64,000 bases of DNA, taken from NCBI GenBank assembly GCA_963854735.1, contig OY978097.1, forward strand, positions 620,001 to 684,000, read 5' to 3'. The DNA comes from Marvania coccoides. Its lineage: Eukaryota; Chlorophyta; Trebouxiophyceae; Chlorellales; Chlorellaceae. Shown in pieces: positions 55,553-64,000 of the stretch (positions within the stretch are counted from its first letter, which is position 1; every line of letters begins with the position of its first letter). Under the pieces are notes generated by a model that worked only from the letters and a program-made list of their open reading frames with translations, made no database searches and was not told where the DNA came from. A program made the translations under genes and the position numbers.

Positions 55553-57758
55553 ATGTATGCGCGCACCTTGCGGCAGAAGAATCGGTCGCTATCCCGCATC
55601 GGGGCCCTCGTGAACAAAGGGTTTGAGCGACACCAATTTCGGAATGAAATCGCTGCAGCTGGTGGGTTCTCCACGCAACCGAGCCCGCACGGCGGGCTCA
55701 AGGACGAAGACAGAATATTTACAAACCTCTATGGAAGGTGCGCAGCTTTGGGTGTTGCAGAACCCAATTAAAATAATTCCACGTCCCGCCGCTCTGCATC
55801 TTGAACTCAAACCCGTTGGATTTCGCAGGCACGACCCCATGCTGGCGGGCGCTCTCAAGCGTGGGGATTGGTACTGCACCAAGGACCTCATGAACAAAGG
55901 CTCCCAGTGGATTGTCGATGAAATTAAAGCTTCGGGTCTGCGTGGCCGCGGTGGTGCCGGCTTTCCCACCGGGCTTAAGTGGTCGTTCAGCCCGCCCCGC
56001 ACCACCAAACCCCACTATCTGCTCATCAATGCGGACGAGGGCGAGCCTGGCACCAGCAAAGACCGAGACATCATCAGAAACGAGCCACATAAGGCGAGTT
56101 TTTTTTTTTTTTTTTTTGTCTTCCTCACCTGAAGAAGGCTGCAGTTGATGGGGTTTAAGCTCTCTCGAAATGACATGAGTAGCGCCTGAAGAAGGCTGCA
56201 GTTGATGGGGTTTAAGCTCTCTCGAAATGACATGAATAGCGTAACGTTTATATGGTCTTAATTTACTTGAGCACTAAATAACTCACCAGTAAAATCTATT
56301 GTTATTTTCCGCAGCTGCTGGAGGGCGCCCTGCTGGCCGGTCTGGCCGTCGGCGCCAACCGCTGCTACATCTACATGCGAGGCGAGTACCGCACCTACCG
56401 CGCCATTCTGGACGTCGCCATTGCCGAGGCCACCGCCAAGGGGCTGCTGGGCAACGATGCCTGCGGCACAGGGTGGGATTTCTATGTGTCCACGCACCCG
56501 GGGGCTGGAGCGTACGTCTGCGGCGAGGAGACCGCGCTAATAGAGAGCCTGGAGGGGAAGCAGGGCCGGCCGCGGGTGAAACCGCCGTACCCTGCCAACG
56601 CCGGGCTCTATGGCTGGTACGATTTTTTCTTATTCTCAGTATAACCCGAGGATAATGACGCTCCGAAGAGTCCCCAGGGGGAGGACGATTGCATTTTCGA
56701 TTAATTTGGAGATTTTACTCGCTGTATGCATATTCAATGCCGTCTATCAAAGTGATATAGCTCCCTTGCATGCCTGCTTATTCCTTGCAGTCCCACCACC
56801 GTTGATAACGTTGAGACCATTGCCTCAGTGCCAGAAATCCTCCGGAGAGGCTCCACTTGGTGAGTGATACGCCAATTCCCTTGTTTCAAGCTAATTCCAA
56901 GGGTACATTTTCACCAGATTTAAAAGCCAACATTGCCGCCGCCACCTTGATATCACGCCGCCTCATTTCCCCCCTCCCATACCAACTGCAAACCAGGTAC
57001 AACGCCTTTGGGCGCAAGGGCAACCATGGCACCAAGCTGTTCTCCATCTCTGGCCACGTCAACCGCCCCGTCACCGTGGAGGAGGAGATGAGCATCCCGC
57101 TGAAGGAGCTGATAGAAAAGCACGCAGGAGGGGTGAGAGGGGGGTGGGACAACCTTCTGGCGGTCATTCCAGGCGGTGCTTCGGTGCCTCTGCTGCCCAA
57201 GGCGCTGTGCGAGGACGTTCTCATGGACTACGACAGCCTGAAGGACGCTGGGTCTGATTTTGGCACCGGCGGCGTCATCGTGATGGATAAAAGCACGGAC
57301 GTGGTGGAAGCAATCCGCCGGCTGAGCTACTTTTACAAGCACGAGAGCTGCGGGCAGTGCACGCCCTGCCGGGAGGGCACCGGGTGGCTTTGGGACATTC
57401 TGACGAAGATTCAGGCGGGGGAGGCGGAGAGCGGGGAAATTGATATGGCGCTGCAGGTGTCGAAGATTGTAGGTACGTCAGCGTCTCCCTCCACCCACAT
57501 AGGGATTATATTTTCGCGCACTGACATTGTTGCAACGCCTGTGTGGATGTAGAGGGCCACACCATTTGCGCGCTGGGGGATGCAGCAGCGTGGCCAGTGC
57601 AGGGGCTGATTCGACATTTCCGGCCGCTGCTGGAGGAGAGGATTCGCAAGCGGGCGGCGGCGAGGCAGGCCGGCACTTTGCCGCCTCTGGATGACCACCA
57701 CCGCAAACCGCAGTACCGCGAGGGGCTCACCCTCGCAATGAACCAACTTATATCGTAA
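55553..57758 (+). CDS. NDUFV1: Mitochondrial complex I 51-kDa flavoprotein subunit
   Basis: This subunit binds FMN and a 4Fe-4S cluster and oxidises NADH in the matrix arm. Exons 55553..55737, 55829..56093, 56315..56616, 56791..56859, 56997..57472 and 57553..57758 encode 500 residues. After a basic mitochondrial presequence, [15 protein letters not shown] (FMN/NADH site), [46 protein letters not shown] and the cluster motif [12 protein letters not shown] are all present, with a further cysteine in GHTICALGD. Intron 2 uses a GC donor (AAG|GCGAGT): only that boundary gives EPHKLLEG. The same intron starts with a T run of about 18 and holds a 57-bp tandem duplication. A TGTAA lies 21 bp after the stop. 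Confidence 0.97.
56128..56241. repeat. 57-bp tandem duplication in NDUFV1 intron 2
   Basis: CCTGAAGAAGGCTGCAGTTG and the following 37 bases occur twice, almost identical (GAGTAGCG versus GAATAGCG). Confidence 0.85.
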
Positions 57759-57778
57759 CTGTTTGCAGCAGTAAATTT

Positions 57779-57783
57779 TGTAA
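57779..57783 (+). terminator. Probable TGTAA polyadenylation signal of NDUFV1
   Basis: TGTAA, the usual green algal polyadenylation word, 21 bp after the stop codon. Similar words follow the CURT1-like stop (20118) and the HCF173-like stop (13970). Confidence 0.4.
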
Positions 57784-58038
57784 ACTCTCGATTTAAAATA
57801 GTTAAAGAGTCTTTTTGAAAGAACCCTTCCATTTTTTCCTCCTTCTCTTGTATTTTTCTACCATTCATTTTAGCTAGATCGTCCTCGCTTTGTTCTTATT
57901 TTCTCTCCTTTTCTAAACTTCCCTTCTTGTTTTTTTCTTCTTCTTTTTTTCTTTTCATTCGCTCGTTGCTGTTGCTTATTTTTAGTTTCCTGCTGTTTGG
58001 GGTCAAATAGACTCAATTTTAAATTTGGTGATCTAGTT

Positions 58039-58768
58039 ATGGCCAGGAAATTTGAGCAGTGGGAGGGTCTGGCCATCAGCTGCGCTGACATGCCTCGCGA
58101 CTACAGTTTGACCGAAAACAATGAACAGACAGAAGAAGTGAGGGCTCTGTTTTAAAAAGCGGCCTTAGCCTTGAAAGTTTTAAATTTATAGCGTGTGTCG
58201 AAGCTTGTGCATGCCAGGGATGCGACGGTCAATTTTGAGGCGGCAGCTAGTCTGTACAGCGGTGCTGCTTCATCTCCTCACAAAGCGGTTGCCGGGAGGT
58301 GATTGTATTTGAATTTATTTTTGATATATCGTGACAAAATATTATTATCTTCACAATCTCCATTTTTTTTTTCGCAGGGACATAAAGAATTTTTGGAGGG
58401 GGCAACATCCTGGATTCGATGGAAGGCCTCTGCTTTACCTCGCTGCAGCTCATGCCAATGGGTTTAAAATTGAGATTTTTGGGAGCTGGTTTGACGAGAC
58501 CCGCTTGATCAGCAGCTGGCGCTTCGGCTTGAGCGGGGACACCTGCTGGATCGCCTCGTCGAGCTGGAACAGCCCAAAGCGCGAGAACGTTGCTGGGGCG
58601 AACACGGTCTTCATGGGCGCCGGAGGAGCGCCCTCAGAGGTGGGGGGGGCGTACGAGAAGCGGAGGAACTTGCGCAAGCGGATGAAACTGGGGTCATCGT
58701 CTATTGAGCCTGTGCATTCTAGTTGCCAACCAGATTGCTGGAGTGGAGTGGAGACAGAAGCCTTCTGA
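58039..58768 (+). CDS. Unknown protein, 198 aa, three exons
   Basis: Exons 58039..58137, 58192..58298 and 58378..58768 have consistent phases. The middle part reads FEAAASLYSGAASSPHKAVA, then RDIKNFWRGQHPGFDGRPLL, YLAAAHANGFKIEIFGSWFD and WRFGLSGDTCWIASSSWNSP, which look like a compact folded domain rich in Trp and Phe. The tail is basic (YEKRRNLRKRMKLG), then Cys/Ser-rich. I do not recognise the family. The first intron is only 54 bp, so exon 1 is the least secure part. Confidence 0.5.
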
Positions 58769-59233
58769 GAAGGCAAACACATCGGGGAAAGAAGACAAAT
58801 TATGTTTCGCGCCCTTGTGTGCTTCCTTCCCAATTTGTGAACGTTCCTGCTGATTCTCATTTCGCGCCCTGAAAATCCGGATGGTTCCCAATATCTAGTC
58901 GTCTAACTTTCTTCTTCCAATGTGGGGTGTCAGCTGACACCCATTTCGGGCTTCAGCATGAATTTATATATTGTTTCAACAAACCTAACGTAGAACCAGC
59001 CTGTTGCGCTCGCGCAGTGACGCTTATTCTCGACTTTCTCTTCACAATTGGATTTCATTAAAACAAATGCCCGAAATTAAGCCAGTTCTCACGCTTTTTG
59101 GTTATAAATAGAAGTGTACCTTTGGGAGACGCGTCTGGCGGCGCCAAAGTGCCAGCAAACGCAATTATTGGATGTCCAGCACCACTAGTGTTCGCACCAC
59201 TTAGAAAAAATCTTTGTCGCGTCTTGCCGTCTG
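58769..59233. other. Intergenic
   Basis: AT-rich spacer before the F-box gene; nothing recognised. Confidence 0.4.
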
Positions 59234-60027
59234 ATGCAAGATACCGACAGTTTGCCTTTAATTCTAGCCAAAATTCCTCTCGAGGACCTGTTGAACGCGC
59301 GCCTAGTGTGCAAGTCCTGGCACAACTCAATTACAGACGACGGCGTGTGGCAAGCCCAGTGCCAGACCCTCTGGTCTCAGAAGCGCTTCGTCCGCTACCC
59401 AGAAGGCAGCATGACGTGGCAGGAGCGGCTGGCAGCGAGCATGGAGAACGGGCGGAGGACCACCATTCTTTCGGAGGAACTTTGCGCCTTCGACTGGGTG
59501 TTTAGGTGAGCCATATTTTGCTCGTTCATTCTCACATGCAGCTAGTTCGATGCTATTTATATATGTTTTCGTGTTTGGCTTGCGTAGGCTCAAGCCAAAT
59601 GCCCCCCCGGCGCTCAAAAGAATGTTTCCCGGGTCTGTGGACGAGAACTGCGCAATCGCGTGCCCCCAAAAGGCTCTGCGCCGCCGATTCCTTCCCAACG
59701 GCCAAATTGAAAACGTCAGCGGCGATCTCCTAGGACGGTAGGCACCTGTTAGGGAGCGAAATTACTTGAAGTGTTCTTATTTCATTTTGTTTTAAACCCA
59801 CCATGCAGTACCAATAAGCGCAGCATCTTAACCCTCACTTTCCTTCCTTGTCCAGGTATTACGAGACGTGGGCGATGCACACAAACGCCGCTGGTGGTGC
59901 TGTTGTTATCTTGAACAACTTCTTCACTTCAACTATCACAAGAGACAACGATTGGGGGTGGAAGATCGAGGTCGACGATGCAGTATTCACCGCCCACCTT
60001 CCAATGGACGGTCCTCTCAAGTATTAA
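59234..60027 (+). CDS. Small F-box protein
   Basis: Exons 59234..59505, 59588..59737 and 59856..60027 encode 197 residues. An F-box lies at the N-terminus: LPLILAKIPLEDLLNARLVC, KSWHNSITDDGVWQAQC. It would bind SKP1 in an SCF ubiquitin ligase. The rest (IACPQKALRRRFLPNGQIEN; YYETWAMHTNAAGGAVVILN; DWGWKIEVDDAVFTAHLPMD) is presumably the substrate-binding part and matches no known repeat type (no LRR, kelch or WD). The substrate is unknown. Confidence 0.7.
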
Positions 60028-61110
60028 ATGAGCGAAGGAATCAATGCTGCCTGGCAATAAACTAAAACTTCAACAGGCAATAAACTAATACTTCAACCGC
60101 AAAACTTTTCCCCACTTGTTTGTAGGAGAACCCCCTTTTGAGTTCTTTTATGTCGCCGTTGAATGGCTTTCGTTATATTTCGTGCATTTTCTGCTTCAAA
60201 AAGAAATGCCACCAAGTTTCTTTTTCATGCCATGAACCAGTCTGAAGGACTGCGCATCGTGTCTTTCCGTGCTGTGTGCCATTTGACTCATTGCTTTTTT
60301 ATGTATTTTCATTTCTTTCCCTTTCATACTGTCTCTTTTCATTTCTGATTCTTTTTCCACGTCTTCAAAAGTGCTGTGAAAACATAGTTGTAGTTTTGTT
60401 CTTTGAGCATTAACATAATAACAGTTTTTTTTCTTTCCCCCAACCTGCGGGAGCTCCCTCCTTTTTTTTTCCACCTTTAGAAACTTGCCAACGTGGATAT
60501 CACATGGGGCGTTGATCTGTTGCCCTTTTTATTTGTTTCCTTAACGAAATGCCGATTTTAAGCAGCAAATGCCTGCACGTGACCTCTAATTCTGGAAAGT
60601 TTGATGTGAATTTTATTATTGTGTATCCCCTCTCTATTTAGTTTTATTTTCCATATCTTGAAAATTCCGTATCGTGTTTTATCGCTGCCAGCGTTGGTGT
60701 CAAGAATGAAGAGTAAAATCTCTGAAAGTGATCGATATAATAATATTAAGTTATTAAATTAATAAACAGAAACACTGCCGCTCTCTCTAGCGACTCGCTC
60801 AAACCAGGCGTCGAGGTTCGAGCTCCATGCGAGGTTTTCTCAGACTATACAAATATATAAGAAAGAAAGCACTAGACCCTCTGAGCAAGTCCTGGCATGG
60901 GGAGAATGACACTACAGCTATATAGAGATTCAGGCAGAGATTGAAGCAGCACCAAAACATGGTGCAGCCTTTCTTGGTTTAAAAAAGTAATTTTCTCCCA
61001 TATTTCCGTTTTGCAGTTCAAACAATAATAACATAATATTGAAGGGACAGGGTTACATTTCGAAATATTCACCATTGCATTGCGCATCGCCTCTCTCTCT
61101 CTTCACCTCT
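60028..61110. other. Intergenic, no gene seen
   Basis: T/A-rich DNA between the convergent F-box and PurD genes. A tRNA-like GGTTCGAG near 60811 does not fold into a tRNA. Confidence 0.4.
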
Positions 61111-62541
61111 TTATAACCCTTGCCGCAGCCGTGCCACAGCCCGCCATCCGATATCCCGCCTGCAGAACCCGTCCGCGTAGTCTATCTGGTCCACCGCTCG
61201 GTATGCGTTCGCCTGCGCCTCCGCTACGTCTTTTCCCGTCGCCGTTACCCCCAGCACCCGCCCCCCCGTCGCCACAACTTTACCGTCTTTCATTGCCGTT
61301 CCAGCATGGAATACCTTGGCGCCGGCCACCGCCTCCAGTCCGTTAATTTCGCACCCCTTGGAGTACGCTCCAGGGTACCCTTTGGCCGCTAACACCACCG
61401 TAAGACTAGGCGATGGGTCCCACTCCAAAGGAACCGCCTCGCCACGCAGGGCGCCCTGCAGCGCGCCCAGCAGGTCGCTCTGCAGCCTCACCATCAGCGA
61501 CTGGCACTCGGGGTCTCCAAACCGCACGTTGTGCTCCAGCAGCTTGGCTCTGCCCGAGTCATCAATCATGAGCCCGGCAAACAAAACCCCTCGGAAGGGA
61601 GCCCCCTCCGCCGCCATGCCGCGCGCGGTGGGGTACACAATGTCCCGCATCACCGCTTCCTGCAGCGCCGGCGTCAGAACCGGTGCAGGCGAGTAGCTGC
61701 CCATCCCCCCCGTGTTAGGGCCAGTGTCGCCGTCTCCCACCGCCTTGTGATCCTGCGCGCCCACCAGCGGGATGCAGGTCTCCCCGTCGATCAGCGCAAA
61801 GAATGAGGCCTCTTCTCCGGTCAAAAACTCCTCAACTACGATGGTATCACCGGCAGACCCAAAAGCCCCGCCCACCAGCATATCGTCTACCGCCTTGCAG
61901 GCTTCCTCTATGGTCTGCGCCACGATGACGCCCTTGCCCGCCGCCAGCCCGCTGGTTTTGACGACTATGGGGGCGCCCTGGCCGCGAATGTACGCCTTGG
62001 CGTCTGCTGGGTTGGAAAACACTTCGTAGCCGGCCGTGGGGATGTTATACTTGCGCAGGAGGTCCTTCATGAAGGCCTTGCTGCCCTCCAGCTGCGCGGC
62101 AGCGGCGGAGGGGCCAAAAGCGGTGATGCCGGCGGCCTCCAAAGAATCGACCAGACCTTCGACTAAAGGCTGCTCTGGGCCCACCAGAACGAAGCCCACG
62201 CGCTTTTCTCGGCAAAAGTCGATGATAGCTTTGTGGTTGGAGGGGTTGAGGGAGGGGAGGGTGGTCATATTGGGCTCCAGTTGCGTTCCGGCGTTACCAG
62301 GGGCAACGAAAAGACGGCTTACGCCAGGAGATTGAGCAATCTTCCAAGCCAGAGCATGCTCCCGCCCCCCGCTGCCGATTATGAGCACGTTGGAGAGGTC
62401 GGCAGCGGAAGCAGCGGCGGTGATGGGGCGAACGGCGGCGGGCCGGCGGTGGTGGAGCCTGGAGGGGGCCAGGTGTAGGCGGGCGGCGCATCGGGATGTG
62501 ATGCGGGATGTGCTGCCCAGGAAGGCGTGTGGCGGCTGCAT
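61111..62541 (-). CDS. PURD: Phosphoribosylamine-glycine ligase, organelle targeted
   Basis: This enzyme joins glycine to phosphoribosylamine using ATP, the second step of purine synthesis. A single open frame of 476 residues starts at ATG 62541. The first 45 residues (Arg/Ser/Ala/His-rich) look like a transit peptide; plant purine synthesis is plastid-located. The catalytic part shows [121 protein letters not shown] and [20 protein letters not shown]. It is monofunctional, not fused to AIRS or GART as in animals. No intron is needed. Confidence 0.95.
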   Translation of the reverse strand: MQPPHAFLGSTSRITSRCAARLHLAPSRLHHRRPAAVRPITAAASAADLSNVLIIGSGGREHALAWKIAQSPGVSRLFVAPGNAGTQLEPNMTTLPSLNPSNHKAIIDFCREKRVGFVLVGPEQPLVEGLVDSLEAAGITAFGPSAAAAQLEGSKAFMKDLLRKYNIPTAGYEVFSNPADAKAYIRGQGAPIVVKTSGLAAGKGVIVAQTIEEACKAVDDMLVGGAFGSAGDTIVVEEFLTGEEASFFALIDGETCIPLVGAQDHKAVGDGDTGPNTGGMGSYSPAPVLTPALQEAVMRDIVYPTARGMAAEGAPFRGVLFAGLMIDDSGRAKLLEHNVRFGDPECQSLMVRLQSDLLGALQGALRGEAVPLEWDPSPSLTVVLAAKGYPGAYSKGCEINGLEAVAGAKVFHAGTAMKDGKVVATGGRVLGVTATGKDVAEAQANAYRAVDQIDYADGFCRRDIGWRAVARLRQGL

Positions 62542-62749
62542 CTGAAATAAATTTTGCAGCGAACCAGAACACAGGAAATTATAATCAAATATTTTTGAAA
62601 TTGAACAGCGATGGCAGCTGGTAATGGATTTTGGATGCGAATTCAGATTGTCCTAAAATAAATTGATTTTATTTGATGTTATATTGCATGCATACGCACG
62701 AGAAAACTCAAGCGAGCCTGTTGAAGAACGAAATTTTCAATTGTAGCAC
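62542..62749. other. Short intergenic region between divergent PurD and cap methyltransferase genes
   Basis: About 200 AT-rich bases that should hold both promoters. Confidence 0.4.
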
Positions 62750-64000
62750 ATGTTAAGTTATCTTATCGTCACAATGGACCTCAAAGCTCTAGAATACACG
62801 CGCGACCATTACAATCGCCACGCCAATCAGTTTGTCGATACCAATGAAGCCTTGCAAGCTCGCGCAACGGGGGCCAGCGCCCCTCTCAAGAAGTTCCACA
62901 ACTCCATCAAGCGCAAAATGATCGAAATGTGAGCAGCAGAGCCCGAGATTTTTCTCCCTACACAAAAATTTCAAAAATGTGATCCTGAATGCCTACAGGT
63001 TTGCATGGGAGGCAGATGCGCTGCTGGACCTGTGCTGTGGGCGTGGAGGCGACATCTGGAAGTGGTTTGACGCCCGCATCAAGTACATCAAGGGCATCGA
63101 CCTTTCTCCAGGCGAAGTGGCAGAGGCCCGGCAACGCTACTCAGAATCTGCTGCCAAGGCCGCCGCCAAGGCCGCCAGGAGCGGTGGCGTCGTCACCCAG
63201 TGCGAGTTCGAAGACACCCCCAACCTGGGCCTAACGGAATGGAAAGAACCGCGGCAGTACGATGCCGTGACATGCATGTTTGCACTGCACTACTTTTTTG
63301 TGTCGGAGCCGGCGCTGCGGCGGTTCCTGGAGAACGTGGCGCTGAACTTGAAAGAGGGGGGCTATTTTTTCGGCACCGTCCCCGACGGGAAGCGCATCAA
63401 CGAGTGCATCCGCTCCTCCAAGGTCTTCGACTCGCCTATGCTTCGCATCGAAGCTCACTGGGAGGGGCAGCCCTCTACCTTTGGCAGCCCCTACATCTGC
63501 GCCATTGGCGACACCGTGACGGGCGGAGAGCAGGGCACGAAGGGCTCCTTCGAGTACTTGGTGTACCGTAACGTCCTGGAGGGCGTAGCGGCGCGGTACG
63601 GCCTGAAACCGGTAGTACGGTACGGAGATGCGCAGCTGAAGGACATGTTTGACCCCGCGGACGATAATGCGCTGTTCAAGCACTTCAATCCGTCGTTTCC
63701 TGAGAGCGATGAGTCGTTGGAGCGCGCCAGCCGGCTTTTCACCGCTTTTGCCTTCCAAAAGGTGACGGGGGGCGGCCCTGCGGCACCGCCGCCGCCGCGA
63801 GGGGCCAAGCCGCTGCTGAAGCGGCATTTTGAGGGTGCGGCAGCGGGGGCAGCGGCGGAGACAGCAGCAGTGGAGCCGCCTGCGCAGCGGCAGAAGCAGG
63901 AGGACGCGGCAGATGGAGAAGGGGTTGAGAAGCCAAAGGCGACATTTAAGCGGCCACTCATAAGGAGAAGAGTGGGCGGCAGTGCACCGGCAGCGGGAGC
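62750..64000 (+). CDS. RNMT: mRNA cap guanine-N7 methyltransferase, 3' end outside window
   Basis: This nuclear enzyme methylates N7 of the mRNA cap guanine using S-adenosylmethionine. Exons 62750..62928 and 62999..>64000; the frame is still open at the right edge. An ATG at 62774 is an alternative start and the more family-like one (MDLKALEYTRDHYNRHANQF). Family motifs: FHNSIKRKMIEMFAWEADAL, the SAM-binding LDLCCGRGGDIWKW, IKGIDLSPGEVAEARQRY, CMFALHYFFVSEPALRRFLE, GGYFFGTVPDGKRI and FEYLVYRNVLEGVAARYGL. A low-complexity Ala/Pro/Gln tail with basic residues (TFKRPLIRRRV) follows. The stop codon is not seen. Confidence 0.95.

Noticed and set aside
60795..60850. tRNA-like GGTTCGAGCTCC
   Set aside because: The flanks form no T-arm or acceptor stem of proper length, and no anticodon arm is found.

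Overview
The window is nuclear DNA of a photosynthetic eukaryote, most likely a green alga (Viridiplantae). The reasons are a CBL-interacting-type protein kinase with NAF motifs, a CURT1-like thylakoid protein, an HCF173-like short-chain dehydrogenase carrying a CIA30 domain, a quinolinate synthase fused to a SufE-type domain, and plant-type PHD proteins with TPL-binding (TDBD) domains. Queuine tRNA-ribosyltransferase and a bifunctional peptide-amidating enzyme (PAM) fit an alga better than a flowering plant. I could not identify the genus. Exons are GC-rich, while introns and intergenic DNA are AT-rich. Introns are short (about 60-220 bp) and splicing is spliceosomal.

Layout. 1-5 kb: QTRT1 (minus, runs off the left edge), divergent from a kinase with two NAF-PPI modules, then a small membrane protein. 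5-7.2 kb: a family of unknown function with one long copy and one decayed copy. 7.6-14 kb: a PPR protein and an HCF173-like protein. 14-22.4 kb: RGP1, a RING-Tudor-BRCT protein of BRCA1 type, a CURT1-like protein, ICMT and a small acidic two-exon protein. 22.6-29.9 kb: two adjacent IDM1-like PHD genes, only one with an acetyltransferase domain. 31-33.3 kb: quinolinate synthase. 33.6-37.5 kb: an island of SINE-like repeats around a secreted protein with a hedgehog-type Hint domain. 38-50.4 kb: an RWD plus CHY zinc finger protein, a tandem-RRM protein, a LON-type substrate-domain protein and PAM. 50.6-64 kb: an extradiol (DODA) dioxygenase, an RMD-like TPR protein, mitochondrial complex I subunit NDUFV1, two small genes (one F-box), PurD, and an mRNA cap methyltransferase cut by the right edge.

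Most genes are ordinary housekeeping loci placed next to one another with no common pathway. Loose themes are chloroplast and mitochondrial function (CURT1-like, HCF173-like, PPR, NDUFV1, quinolinate synthase, PurD), chromatin and DNA repair (PHD pair, RING-BRCT protein), and the secretory pathway (RGP1, PAM, Hint protein, ICMT). The most unusual points are the kinase with two complete NAF-PPI modules, the SINE-like family with variable tandem tails and a covarying hairpin around the Hint gene, the RING-Tudor-BRCT architecture, and four apparent GC-AG introns among about 47.

All gene models were spliced by hand from reading frame, splice consensus and protein family resemblance. No transcript or database search was available, so start codons and exon ends are inferences.
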